A stretch of 64,000 nucleotides of DNA from Candidatus Thiomargarita nelsonii (GTDB lineage: Bacteria; Pseudomonadota; Gammaproteobacteria; Beggiatoales; Beggiatoaceae), in NCBI GenBank assembly GCA_000785145.2, contig JSZA02000005.1, forward strand, positions 40,093-104,092. Direction: 5' to 3'. Under the pieces are notes generated by a model. It worked only from the letters and a program-made list of their open reading frames with translations. It did no database searches and was not told the DNA's origin. Of this stretch, positions 35,331 through 44,738 are shown one piece after another; position 1 is the first letter of the stretch, and every line of letters begins with the position of its first letter. Made by a program: the position numbers and the translations under genes.

Positions 35331-38300
35331 TCAATCAGTGCTTGCAGAATGAAATTTGAGTTGCGTAATTTCTTCATTCGCTTTAGCCAGTTGTGCAGTG
35401 CGTTCTTCGAGTTTTTGCTCCAGTGTGCGATACAACAGCGCATTTTCCAAGGAAATAGCGGCTTGAGAGGAGAGAACGCTGAGGACTTCCAGACGTTTTG
35501 GGGTAAATGCCTCAGTTGTCATATTGTTTTCTAAATACAACAAGCCTATCAATTTATTTTGATTGAGAAGGGGCGTACATAAAGCCGATTTCGTTTTATT
35601 GTTCACAAAATAATTATCATGGGTCAACTGACCTTCCAAAATGGCATCATCCAAAACAAGCTCTACTTTGGTACGACCCACGTAGTTGATAAGAGTGGTG
35701 GGTACGAGAGTCGAGTATTTAGAGGGTGCGATGGCTTGAGATTGCAATACGGTCAGCTTATCATTTGTGCCCTCCGCTTCAATAACCCATTGCCCATTTT
35801 TATCCAAAATCAGGCAAGCCCGTTGTGCCCCCGCATTTTCGATGAGAATTGTTATCAACTTTTCGAGTAAGCGTGCCAGTTCAATTTCACCCGCGATGGC
35901 TTTGAGTACACTGTCCAGTTCACGGGTTTTACCCTCCTCACGGGGCTTCCTCTGCTCTGTGCGCTCATAACCGGGTTGAACCGGGATTTGCTGGTAGCGT
36001 TTTTCTAAGTCTTTGACTTTGGCAACCGCGCCCCAGCGTGAATAGGCCTGATGAGCATGGCGCAGATGCTCGTTAGCCAAACTGTTTTGTTCTTTGGCGA
36101 GATAATATTGGCCCGCTAATTCATGCGCCAGTGCTTCTTCGTTGAGGTATTTATTCTCATGCGCTAAGCTAATGGCTTTGCCGTAATATTCACTGGCCTC
36201 TTGACCCAAGACGCGGGCACGTTCTGCTTCGACCAGATAAAATTTGTGTAGATGGTTCATGGGGGCATGATGCGCCCATTTTTTCATCTTTTTCTGGTTG
36301 GCAGCTACCTTTTTAAGGTGGTGCTTTTGTTCAGGCGGTTGGGCATCAGGAAATACAGCCAGTCTGGCCAGAGAATCATAAAAATGGAAGAGAGGGACTA
36401 GCATATTTCCTGTTATCCCCTCTAAATATTTTTCTGCCTGGGTGGCACTTTCCACCGCTTGAGGGTATGCTTTAAATAGATATGAGAGAGTCACTTTGTT
36501 GCAATAAAAATAGCCAAGTGCACTTAGATTCTTCGATTCCAGATAAATATTGAGCATTTTATGCTCATCATAACGTTCACAGCTTAAACAACTGGGATCA
36601 TCACTTTGCCCCATCAAGTTCTTGAAGACTTGCCCGTAGATTTCAGGCAGATGCCAGCCTGATCCTTGCTTGAGTACCCTAACAATTTCACTACTATATT
36701 CTGCTGTTATTTCTCGTTCAATGATAGCAAGTTCTTGACTAATGACATATGAATTGATGGGGTGCCCCATTACAGCATAGGCGGCAAATTCTAAATCACC
36801 CACTTCTAGTCCACTTTGATAGGCCATAAGCATTGGTTTCACTGTTTCCTTAGCGTGTTCCTTCCAATGTCTTATGAAATTATTAACGACATAGAGAGTC
36901 TTGCTTTTGATTTCTCTGCCATCAAACCGTTCCAGTAGTGCCAAAGCCAATTGTCCAAATTGATAGCCCGCCTCAATATCGCCTACATGACCGCATAAAA
37001 TCACCCCATAAGCGGCATAAGCATAGGCTGATAAAGCTGTATTACCATATTTGAGCGATAAATTAACCTGTTTAAACACCAATAACGGAAACAATTCAGG
37101 CTTACCAATGTAGGCTGCTGAAGTGATACTGGATAGAAGACGCATGGCAGCCTGCTTGGTAGAATCTGTCATTTCAGGCAAATCTATTAAGTCCTCAGTA
37201 GGTTTTCCAAAAAGGGTGATTTTGGTCTGTAACAAACCAAGGATGATCTGCCATTTTTTTGTTTTTTGGGGCAAAGAGATACCCAACTGTGCTAACACAG
37301 GCAGGGCTGTTTCGATCGCATCCAACATTTTATCTTGAGCCAGATACGAGGAAATTTTAATCTCGTATGCCTTGATTTTATCAAGAAGCGTTTTGGCTTG
37401 TTGCAACACCACTTCAAGTAATTGTTCCATCTGTTCAATTTGGCCACTGAGATAGGCCGCTTCAGCGGCTTCGACATGGAGTGCTAAAGCCAAATCATAT
37501 TGTGTCTGCCAGCTGTTGTTATCACGACTTAATAATCCAAGGCCCACACTGAAGTAATCCCAGGCGTGTTGATAGGCTGCTGAGGCTCTTGCCTTCTTGC
37601 CCGCGAGCAGATTTAAGTCGGCAACCTCATCCCGTTCTGATGGCTGCTTAATCAATTCAAGGCCCGCATTGAGTTGATCAACAATGGCAAAAACGCGCTG
37701 TTCTTTGTGTGGTGTATTTTTCAACAGTAATTGACCGATTTGCCAATGCAATACCTGTTTTTGTGCCTCTGGAATGAGGGAATAAATGGCCCGTTGAACA
37801 CGGTCATGTGCAAATTTATAAGTCTTTTCCAAGGCTAAAACGAGCCCCTCAGCAAGGGCATCCCATAAATCGGCCTTGGTTTCTTGTGCGTCTTTTTCAG
37901 AAACAATGGCCAACGTTTCTAGATCAAAGTTATTGCCAATGCAAGCGGCGAATTTTAAGATGTGTTGGGTTTTTTCACTCAGTTTGTGTACCTTTTCTGT
38001 CATCAACTCAACCACGTTATCCGTGATATTTCTAGCCTGAATCTGCGCTAAATCCCATTGCCACTGTCCTTGTTTAGGATTAAAATTTAACAATTCTTCT
38101 ATGTACAGGGTTTTTAAAAATTCACCCATAAAAAAGGGATTGCCGCCGGTTTTGCGCTTGACTAAGGCCGCCAGTGGGTGAGTTTCTTCGAGTGTACTGC
38201 TTAAAGCGTCCGCAATGAGTTGATTAATGTGGGATAAACTTAAAGGGGGAATCGTGATGGTTTTGATATTGAGCTTTGACATGCTCAACATCAATGGATG

Positions 38301-39758
38301 GTTGGCATCGACTTCGTTATCCCGATAGGCGCCTATTAAAAATAGATATTGGTTTTGCGCCATCATTAATGTCATCAATTTCAAACTGGCAGAATCCGCC
38401 CATTGCAAATCATCTAAAAAAATAGCTAGGGGATGTTCTGGTTGGCAAAAGAGCTGGATAAAGTTTTGGAAAACATAGTTAAAGCGATTTTGCGTGGCGG
38501 TTGGGTTGAGCGTTGGCACTGGCGGCTGTGTCCCGATAATGATTTCAATTTCAGGAATAACTTGACTAACGACTTGTCCATTGGGACCAACAGCCCTTAA
38601 TATTTTTTCTTTCCATTTAGCCAATCGCTCAGGATCGACTGTGAAAAGTTGATCGACTAAATCACGAAAAGCCATCACGATGCCGGCGTAAGGGGTATTG
38701 CGTTGAAATTGGTTAAATTTGCCAGCGATAAAAAAACCACGTTTTTCAGTAATGGGTTTGTAAATTTCTTGTACCAGTGTGGATTTGCCAATACCGGCAT
38801 AGCCGGCAATTAGCATCATTGAGCTTGCTCCCTGACTGGCTTTTTTAAAGGCGGTGAGTAATGTTTCTATCTCTGAGTCTCGCCCATAAAGTTTTTGAGG
38901 GACTTGAAATTTGTCTGAGATATCGTTTTGGCCCAAAGTAAATGTTTGTCCGTCCTTGCACTTTTCTAAGTCAGTTTTGAGGCCCCAGGCACTTTGGTAT
39001 CTCGCTTCTGGCGGTTTTTCCAGTAATTTCAGGATAATATCTGAAATAATGGTTGGAATTTCTGGATTTAATAGGTGAGGCGGAGTAGGTCGTTTGGCAA
39101 GATGACAGTGTACCAATCCTATCGCGTCCTCTGCCTCTTCAAAGGGCAAATGATGGGTGAGTATTTCATAAAAGGTGACACCCAGGGCGTAAAAATCGGT
39201 GCGATAATCGACGGCACGATTCATGCGCCCTGTTTGCTCCGGTGAGATGTAAGCCAGTGAGCCTTCCAACTTATCGGGATTTTTGAACGAGGGGATTTCA
39301 CGCGGTAAAATCGTTGAAATACCAAAATCAATGATTTTTAACTGGCTCGTTTTTTTATTCCAAACGATATTGCTGGGATTAATATCTTTGTGAATGATAT
39401 TGGCTGTGTGAAGTTGACCTAAAACCTCAGCTATTTGAATAAAAACGGGCAGCCATTCCTCCCATGACGCTTTTGAGGATATTTTCAGCCATTGGTTTAA
39501 GGATTCGCCACCAAAATCCTCGAAAATAATCACGGGTGTATCTTCGTGTTTTTCTAGGCCATAAGTTTTACTAACACCAGTTAAGTTAAGGTGGTGGGTA
39601 ATTTCATATTCTTGTTGGTAGTGTGCCAAATTGGTGGGCGAGTCTTTTTTGAGGACTTTAAGGATAACGGGTTGATTATCCCGCCGTCCACGATAAATTA
39701 TCGATTTTGCACTTTCATAAATTTTATTGATAAGCTCATAATTAGGAAGGTTCGTCAT
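35331..39758 (-). CDS. Ser/Thr protein kinase - AAA ATPase - TPR-like - GAF protein, C-terminally shortened
   Basis: 1475 residues. N-terminal protein kinase (about 7-265; catalytic loop HKDINPSN, DFG-type IIDFGIS, SPEQTGR); AAA_16-type ATPase (about 290-560; YGRDSEIETLL, P-loop GYAGIGKST, FLDDLQWAD); a long helical TPR-like region (to about 1250); a GAF domain (about 1290-1430; ACLILDKNG, STLVP); and a closing coiled coil (LEERTAQLAKANEEITQL). In cyanobacterial and sulfur-bacterial relatives this coiled coil leads into an output domain such as a histidine kinase, cyclase or phosphatase. Here the frame stops within ten residues, right at an inverted-repeat array, so the output domain is probably lost. 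It is transcribed away from the LRR gene at 39938. Confidence 0.9.
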   Translation of the reverse strand: MTNLPNYELINKIYESAKSIIYRGRRDNQPVILKVLKKDSPTNLAHYQQEYEITHHLNLTGVSKTYGLEKHEDTPVIIFEDFGGESLNQWLKISSKASWEEWLPVFIQIAEVLGQLHTANIIHKDINPSNIVWNKKTSQLKIIDFGISTILPREIPSFKNPDKLEGSLAYISPEQTGRMNRAVDYRTDFYALGVTFYEILTHHLPFEEAEDAIGLVHCHLAKRPTPPHLLNPEIPTIISDIILKLLEKPPEARYQSAWGLKTDLEKCKDGQTFTLGQNDISDKFQVPQKLYGRDSEIETLLTAFKKASQGASSMMLIAGYAGIGKSTLVQEIYKPITEKRGFFIAGKFNQFQRNTPYAGIVMAFRDLVDQLFTVDPERLAKWKEKILRAVGPNGQVVSQVIPEIEIIIGTQPPVPTLNPTATQNRFNYVFQNFIQLFCQPEHPLAIFLDDLQWADSASLKLMTLMMAQNQYLFLIGAYRDNEVDANHPLMLSMSKLNIKTITIPPLSLSHINQLIADALSSTLEETHPLAALVKRKTGGNPFFMGEFLKTLYIEELLNFNPKQGQWQWDLAQIQARNITDNVVELMTEKVHKLSEKTQHILKFAACIGNNFDLETLAIVSEKDAQETKADLWDALAEGLVLALEKTYKFAHDRVQRAIYSLIPEAQKQVLHWQIGQLLLKNTPHKEQRVFAIVDQLNAGLELIKQPSERDEVADLNLLAGKKARASAAYQHAWDYFSVGLGLLSRDNNSWQTQYDLALALHVEAAEAAYLSGQIEQMEQLLEVVLQQAKTLLDKIKAYEIKISSYLAQDKMLDAIETALPVLAQLGISLPQKTKKWQIILGLLQTKITLFGKPTEDLIDLPEMTDSTKQAAMRLLSSITSAAYIGKPELFPLLVFKQVNLSLKYGNTALSAYAYAAYGVILCGHVGDIEAGYQFGQLALALLERFDGREIKSKTLYVVNNFIRHWKEHAKETVKPMLMAYQSGLEVGDLEFAAYAVMGHPINSYVISQELAIIEREITAEYSSEIVRVLKQGSGWHLPEIYGQVFKNLMGQSDDPSCLSCERYDEHKMLNIYLESKNLSALGYFYCNKVTLSYLFKAYPQAVESATQAEKYLEGITGNMLVPLFHFYDSLARLAVFPDAQPPEQKHHLKKVAANQKKMKKWAHHAPMNHLHKFYLVEAERARVLGQEASEYYGKAISLAHENKYLNEEALAHELAGQYYLAKEQNSLANEHLRHAHQAYSRWGAVAKVKDLEKRYQQIPVQPGYERTEQRKPREEGKTRELDSVLKAIAGEIELARLLEKLITILIENAGAQRACLILDKNGQWVIEAEGTNDKLTVLQSQAIAPSKYSTLVPTTLINYVGRTKVELVLDDAILEGQLTHDNYFVNNKTKSALCTPLLNQNKLIGLLYLENNMTTEAFTPKRLEVLSVLSSQAAISLENALLYRTLEQKLEERTAQLAKANEEITQLKFHSASTD

Positions 39759-39937
39759 TGTATTTTACCTTTTGAGCGCATTGAGTTCATGGATGTGTAT
39801 AGTTTATATTAAAAATATATTTATTTAAAAAAAAATAATTTATGAACAATGTTCATATTAATCTGTCTTGATTTTTTAATAGATTTAAAATAGTATAATT
39901 TCCGTTTCTATCTGCAAAACTTAAAAGGAAAAAGACG
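39759..39937. promoter_or_regulatory. Divergent intergenic region
   Basis: Shared upstream region of the kinase (leftward) and LRR gene (rightward), very AT-rich. A TATAAT box at 39894-39899 could serve the rightward gene. The nearest TTGATT (39868-39873) is 20 bases away, too far for a standard sigma-70 promoter, so only the -10 element is supported. AAAAGGAAAAA before 39938 is the ribosome binding site. Confidence 0.35.
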
Positions 39938-40351
39938 ATGTTAAAAAATAGCTCATTGAGTTCTATCCTATTGTTAGTGTTTGTTTTATTCGGGACTTTA
40001 GCGCAAGCGGCAACGGATTGCGCGAAAGTCACTGAAATTCCAGCGGTGGAGTGTCAAGCCCTGCTCGCTATTTATAACAGCACTGATGGTACACACTGGA
40101 GGATTAACACGGGGTGGAATGTGACAAATACGCCTTGTAGTTGGTATGGAATAATGTGCGGCAATGGACATGTAACAAGACTCAATTTGCACCACAATCA
40201 ACTCAAGGGTTCTATGCCAGCAGAATTGGCTAATTTGATCTATTTGGAGGTTATCAGATTGCACAACAATCAACTCAGGGGGGTTATTCTAGACAAATTG
40301 GGAAACATGAAGCATTTGTGGTTTCTCTATCAGGGGAACAACCTCCTATAG
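39938..40351 (+). CDS. Secreted plant-type LRR protein, short
   Basis: 137 residues: signal peptide (1-24, cleavage near AQA-A), the plant-type LRR cap with paired cysteines (ECQALLAIYNSTDG, CSWYGIMC), and two to three repeats (LNLHHNQLKGSMPAELANL, IRLHNNQLRG). The last repeat is abrupt (WFLYQGNNLL) with no C-terminal cap, so it may be a truncated relative of the longer LRR proteins at 3527 and 40482. Function: probably protein or glycan binding outside the cell. Confidence 0.8.
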   Translation: MLKNSSLSSILLLVFVLFGTLAQAATDCAKVTEIPAVECQALLAIYNSTDGTHWRINTGWNVTNTPCSWYGIMCGNGHVTRLNLHHNQLKGSMPAELANLIYLEVIRLHNNQLRGVILDKLGNMKHLWFLYQGNNLL

Positions 40352-40382
40352 AGTTGCCAAAACCCCACATTTGACGGTAGGT

Positions 40383-40433
40383 AGGAGTCCAAGATTTATC
40401 TTGGGCAGATGCCCAAAATAAATTTTGGACTCC
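40383..40433. repeat. Dyad repeat pair (CCAAGATTTATCTTGG with an inverted partner)
   Basis: A rightward copy of the dyad (AGGAGTCC...) followed, after GCAGATGC, by an inverted diverged copy (AAAATAAATTTTGGACTCC), so the whole can fold into one long hairpin between the two LRR genes. Could also work as a terminator. Confidence 0.8.
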
Positions 40434-40481
40434 AAAAGTACGCTCCATATTGCAGTTGATAACTGATAACTGATAACTAAT

Positions 40482-42581
40482 ATGAACCACGCTTGCAAGT
40501 TCTCAAACCGGCGAATGCGGCTTTTGACAGGGCTCTTGTTCCTTTGTTTCCAAGTGATTTGCTTGGCAGATCAGGACAATCAAACTGTCTCGAAGCCGCA
40601 CAATTTTATTTCCAACCACCATTTCGTTTATGGTCCCGACTTGTTGGGATTTGAGCTGGAAAAGTATCTAGCGCCACATTATGCTGAAATCATTTCGCAC
40701 TGGTCAAGCTATTTCAGCATCAATCCTCAAGTTATTCTGACGCTCATCGAGATGCAGACAGGGCTTATAAGTGATCCGACAAATCAGGCAGTGATAGAGC
40801 AACCTCTCGGTGTTCTCTCGAAAGAACAGGGATTTTCTGCACAGGTGAAGGATGTCTTATCGCGGCTTTTCTCCGATTTCTATGATCATTTAGGTGCGGG
40901 TGGTGATATTGCTGCCAGCTACGCATTAGTCCGCTTGTTAGGCGATACTTCCGATTTTTTCATTGTGTTTGGCCGCTTATTTGAGCAAGCAGCACCAAAG
41001 CTTAGGAATAAATATACGGCACCGCCGCTTTGGCTCATGCAATTTCCATGGCACCTCGGCGAATCATGGTATTTCAACGGCGTGCATACGAACAGTGGCA
41101 GGCATGATGGCAGTCCCATGTCTTCTATTGACTTGACTCCATCATGGAAGCGTCGATGGGGGGACGATACGAGTTTAGATATAGTCACTGCCGCAAACCA
41201 AGGCATCGTTTCAAAACATTCAAGTTGCCACGTTAGAATAACGTCCCCTGACGGTTGGGCGACACAATACTATCATTTAGACGATGTGAGTGTTCACTCA
41301 GGTGAATTTGTCGAAAAAAATGACCGTATTGGTATTATTGCTAACAATGAAAACCAAGCTTTATGTCAAGGCGGGCACTCGACAGTGCCGCATCTTCATT
41401 TTTCTCTGCTGAAAGATGGATTTTATTATTCACTATCAGGCACTTATCTGAATGATTCTCTCATTCATCCCGGTCGCTGGTCCTATGATTCAGATAATGA
41501 TTCTATGTGGTTGGAGAAAGGAGAAACAAAATTCTATGCTTATAGCGATAGACTATTCAATAGTTTTTGCACGGATGACATTCCTTATGCGGAGTGTGAA
41601 GCACTTTTCGCTCTTTATAACAGCACTGATGGTGCCAACTGGTCGGATAATACAGGCTGGCTTGTGACACCGACTGCCTGTCGTTGGTTCGGAATAAGCT
41701 GTAGTGGGGGACATGTCACGAGAGTCGTTCTAAATGAAAACCAACTCAGCGGTTTTATCCCCGCCGAATTGGCTAAGTTGAGCCATTTGAATACGCTTGT
41801 GCTGAATAATAACGCATTGTGTGGAAATTTCCCCGTTTCGTTGATGAGCCAAATGGCATCGTTAAAGTTAGATCACAACCATTTAAGGGCTTCTGAGCCT
41901 GCGCTGATTAGTTGGCTTAATAGTCATAACCCAGCTTGGGATAGCACTCAAACGGCTTGTTCTGAATTTTTGACGGCTTCTGCCGTTAATGTTGCTGAAA
42001 ATGCCGGCACTGTTAGTCTCACTGTGCGTCGATTTGGCGAGCCGAATGGCACATTAGCGGTGAATTATGCTACGACAGATGGGCGTGGTGGTACAGTCAG
42101 TTGGGCGGATGGCGACAGTAGTGATAAAACTTTGACGTTCATGCTGAGCGATGATCGTGAATATGGAGGTGATGAAACTTTTACAGTCACTCTATCTGAT
42201 CCGGTGAGTGGGGTGAATTTAGACAGTGCCACTGTCACCATTTCCGATAATGATACGCCTATCGTTAATCTAATCTCTTTCAGCGCGACGGGATTAGAAA
42301 ATGAGATAATCTTAGAATGGCAAACGGCTAGCGAGATTGATAATGCCGGTTTCCATCTCTGGCGTGCCACTGGCGATGGTTGGAAAAAGGGTGATTATTC
42401 AACGGTGATTAGATTAACAGATCGAATGATTCCCGCTGAAGGCTATTCGAGTTCTTATTCTTATATAGATAGCCAAGTCGAATCGGGTGTTACTTATTAT
42501 TATGGCTTAGAGGATATCGATTTATATGGTCAGAGCATTTTCCATTTGGATAGCATAGCTAGTGCTCGCGTGAAAATTTAG
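40482..42581 (+). CDS. Secreted M23 (LasA-like) peptidase + LRR + Calx-beta protein
   Basis: 699 residues. Signal peptide (about 1-30); an N-terminal helical region; an M23/LasA-type metallopeptidase (about 185-335) with candidate zinc ligands His in FNGVHT (about 202), Asp in SSIDL (about 216) and His in PHLHF (about 304-306), plus YYHLDD; a plant-type LRR cap and repeats (about 365-480; CRWFGISC, NENQLSGFIPAELAKL); a Calx-beta domain (about 495-590; VNVAENAGTVSLTVRR, ATVTISDND); and a C-terminal FN3-like domain. M23 enzymes cut peptidoglycan or glycine-rich peptides. The binding modules suggest a surface-targeted lytic enzyme, perhaps against other cells. All ligands appear present. No ribosome binding site is obvious. 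Confidence 0.88.
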   Translation: MNHACKFSNRRMRLLTGLLFLCFQVICLADQDNQTVSKPHNFISNHHFVYGPDLLGFELEKYLAPHYAEIISHWSSYFSINPQVILTLIEMQTGLISDPTNQAVIEQPLGVLSKEQGFSAQVKDVLSRLFSDFYDHLGAGGDIAASYALVRLLGDTSDFFIVFGRLFEQAAPKLRNKYTAPPLWLMQFPWHLGESWYFNGVHTNSGRHDGSPMSSIDLTPSWKRRWGDDTSLDIVTAANQGIVSKHSSCHVRITSPDGWATQYYHLDDVSVHSGEFVEKNDRIGIIANNENQALCQGGHSTVPHLHFSLLKDGFYYSLSGTYLNDSLIHPGRWSYDSDNDSMWLEKGETKFYAYSDRLFNSFCTDDIPYAECEALFALYNSTDGANWSDNTGWLVTPTACRWFGISCSGGHVTRVVLNENQLSGFIPAELAKLSHLNTLVLNNNALCGNFPVSLMSQMASLKLDHNHLRASEPALISWLNSHNPAWDSTQTACSEFLTASAVNVAENAGTVSLTVRRFGEPNGTLAVNYATTDGRGGTVSWADGDSSDKTLTFMLSDDREYGGDETFTVTLSDPVSGVNLDSATVTISDNDTPIVNLISFSATGLENEIILEWQTASEIDNAGFHLWRATGDGWKKGDYSTVIRLTDRMIPAEGYSSSYSYIDSQVESGVTYYYGLEDIDLYGQSIFHLDSIASARVKI

Positions 42582-42592
42582 GATTAACAACT

Positions 42593-43636
42593 ATGCCAGA
42601 TTTACAAAAATTATACGATACCGTACAACAAAACTGCCATATTTCCGATGGATTACATGCTCAGGATTATGGTTTATGCATTTATCTACTCAAAATGCGG
42701 GAATTGTATCGCTGGGAAAAAGCCTTGCCTTTGACGGCTCAGTTATCAAAAGATGATCTTGGCGAATGGCTGAGTGCGCGTGAACATTTCTGGGAAAATT
42801 TGGTGGATAAATCCTTTGATTGCATACCTATTGATAATGAGTGTTATGAGCCTTTTGATACTAGCGCTATCAATCGCGCATTGTTACCGCAAGCGATTGT
42901 TTACGCCGGAGGTTATGGGGCATTTTGTAAGCCTTCGTTTTTTTTAGGTATTTTACATAAGCAGGCATGGCGAGAGGGGGTTGAAATCCTAATTGTTGGC
43001 CATGAAATGGCCCGCGATTTGTCAGCACCACCCGCGATGAGTTTGGGTACAACAATATTCATCCGACGAGAATCGGTACGGCGGACATTGTGGGAAAGGA
43101 TTGAAGAGTGGAGTTGGAAAAAACCAGAAAATCACTTTGCTCGACTTTTGGAAAAGTATCAAGTTGATCAAAATATGGAAACCGCTCTGGATAGGATGAC
43201 GGATGATGAAATTGAAACGCTGATTGATCATGAAATCGGTGAAGTGCAGATCAGGCCGTTATTGGGGGATAATTGGGAAAAAATGTTAGTGGCAATCTCT
43301 GGGACTCAAGCGGAAAAAATCGCCCGTGCTGTGCGTGATCATTTGGCTGATTGTTTGGTAACATTGCCTAAACTTTTGGAAAGAGGGCAGCCCTCTGCTT
43401 TATTGTTTTATATGGCTAATTTTCAAGGAATGCGTCAAGTGTTGTTTCCTGTCTTACAGACGGCTTATCAGCAGTGGTTGGCAGATCAAAGTCATTTAGA
43501 GGGGATAACAGAAGTCGTGAATAAAGGTAAAACGCATTGGTTGAAGACGGCTGAATCTTTGTTAGCTTGCTATGCGGCTAATCCTGCTGATTGTGCTAGC
43601 TTAATAAATAGGCAGATGGAAACTTTTAAGTGTTAA
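42593..43636 (+). CDS. Unrecognised conserved-looking cytosolic protein
   Basis: 347 residues, no signal peptide or membrane helix, rich in Trp, His and acidic residues. Recognisable blocks include AQDYGLCIYLLKMRELYRWEK (residues about 23-43), EILIVGHEMARDLSAPPAM and RRESVRRTLWERIEEWSWKK. I cannot assign a family. It starts 11 bases after the M23-LRR stop codon, so it is probably co-transcribed with that gene. Codon use and composition resemble its neighbours. Its ordinary length and ordered blocks argue that it is a real gene. Confidence 0.7.
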   Translation: MPDLQKLYDTVQQNCHISDGLHAQDYGLCIYLLKMRELYRWEKALPLTAQLSKDDLGEWLSAREHFWENLVDKSFDCIPIDNECYEPFDTSAINRALLPQAIVYAGGYGAFCKPSFFLGILHKQAWREGVEILIVGHEMARDLSAPPAMSLGTTIFIRRESVRRTLWERIEEWSWKKPENHFARLLEKYQVDQNMETALDRMTDDEIETLIDHEIGEVQIRPLLGDNWEKMLVAISGTQAEKIARAVRDHLADCLVTLPKLLERGQPSALLFYMANFQGMRQVLFPVLQTAYQQWLADQSHLEGITEVVNKGKTHWLKTAESLLACYAANPADCASLINRQMETFKC

Positions 43637-43674
43637 CACGACGCAGAGCGTCGTTGTAGGCATTCCTTTGCCTC

Positions 43675-43854
43675 GCGCACTCTCTTATACATCAGTTTTT
43701 TTGTAGGGTGGGTAGAGCTTCGCTGCACCCACCAAGCCTTTGAATTTTATAACAATGGTGGGTTTAGCTTCGCTGACTTCGTCTCGCTCTACCCCCCCCT
43801 ACATAATATGCTTTTTTTTCAAGGACTTAAACACTTATGTCTAAGAGAGTGCGC
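43675..43854. mobile_element. Inverted-repeat element, GCGCACTCTCTTA termini
   Basis: A 180-bp non-coding element with ends GCGCACTCTCTTATACAT and CTTATGTCTAAGAGAGTGCGC around a TGTAGGGTGGGTAGAG...CTACCCCCCCCTACA palindrome. No target duplication is visible. GCGCACTC also occurs near 2653 beside TAGCGAAG. Confidence 0.6.
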
Positions 43855-43913
43855 TTCGCTAAGGGAACGAGAAAACCCCGTCCGGCACCTGGATTATTTC
43901 TCCGACAGGCTGC

Positions 43914-44169
43914 TAGTACATCGTCAAGGTTGTTTTGATGGGTAATGTAGGGTGCGTCCTACGCACCATGATGCTCAGTCACAAAGGTGCGTAGGACGCA
44001 CCCTACAACACAATGCCATTGGCGTAGGGGCGGGTGTAGGGGCGGGCAACCACAAGGGATTGCCCCTACGAGAAATCACGGTCCATGTAGGGGCAATCCT
44101 TTATGGTTGCCCGATACGATATGGCATTGACCCTACAACACCCATCAATTTAACATTGACAGAGTACTA
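43914..44169. mobile_element. TAGTAC...GTACTA element, split by a MITE
   Basis: Left end TAGTACATCGTCAAGG and right end TTGACAGAGTACTA match the uninterrupted relative at 53654-53769. The middle carries the TGTAGGGTGCGTCCTACG palindrome and then a nested CAATGCC-type element. The right end overlaps the stop codon of the Thg1 relic. Confidence 0.75.
44011..44129. mobile_element. MITE-like element, CAATGCC...GGCATTG family (copy 3), perfect 11-bp target duplication
   Basis: A 119-bp element nested in the TAGTAC element. The 11-mer ACCCTACAACA is perfectly duplicated (44000-44010 and 44130-44140). The interior differs from other copies: two opposed GTAGGGGCAATCC/GGATTGCCCCTAC modules. Confidence 0.92.
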
Positions 44170-44738
44170 TATAGTTAAGTCTAATAAAAATTGCGAATAT
44201 TCATCTTTCATCGGTAAATCCAGTTCACACTTGATACGTTTCCGAGTTGTCGTCACTGGCGTTCCCGATTTTGGATTCATCGCCTGTTTTTCGTAATTTT
44301 CCCAATACAAACCTACGCCTCTTTTTTGCCAATTAGCTAATTCATTGAAGTTAATACCTTGTTTAAATAACAGTTCGTTTTTGTCAGCAACGGATAATCC
44401 CAATAAAGCCGCCGTTGCGGCACGCGGCGATTGTCCCTTTCTTCTCAATAGCCAATAACAATGTGAATTTAAGGCATTTCTATGAGCATCTTCTTGTCGC
44501 CAGCGAAAATAATCGCAAACTAAATCGGTTGTGGGTAATTGCGAAATTCGACAATCGAAACAAGCTAGTTCGCCTAACAGTAGTGAAAATTTCGCGCTGG
44601 CTTCAGCGGCAAGCACTGAGTTATATTTTCTCAGTTTGCGATTAACAGTCGCGCAATCATATACAAGCTGGGCAGCACACAATAATCGTTTGCCGTTTCA
44701 AATCTCCGCATTTTGGTATCAAAGTCATCAAATTTCAT
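44167..44738 (-). pseudogene. thg1: tRNA(His) guanylyltransferase-like gene (Thg1 family), internal deletion
   Basis: Leftward from ATG 44738: MKFDDFDTKMRRFETANDY through YMIARL, the N-terminus of Thg1-like 3'-5' polymerases. The frame then stops within a few codons. The rest of the protein follows in another frame: NRKLRKYNSVLAAEASAKFS, FDCRISQLP, DYFRWRQEDAHRNALNSHCY, KNELLFKQGINF and MKDEYSQF, all hallmarks of the family. The missing block, about 70-80 residues between ARL-DGR and the KLRKYNS helix, includes the catalytic metal-binding acidic residues, so the gene is dead. Its start overlaps the stop of the upstream kinase gene (ATGA), a two-gene RNA-repair-like operon. Confidence 0.9.

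Noticed and set aside
35095..35352. Small open frame through the inverted repeats
   Set aside because: Its translation is just repeated hairpin sequence (VVSGISLRGFPETIGF); no sign of a real protein.
39868..39899. Sigma-70 promoter for the LRR gene
   Set aside because: The TATAAT box is good but the only nearby TTGATT is 20 bases away, so I list only a low-confidence regulatory region.
43675..43854. Target-site duplication around the GCGCACTC element
   Set aside because: The flanks do not match, so insertion cannot be shown from this copy.
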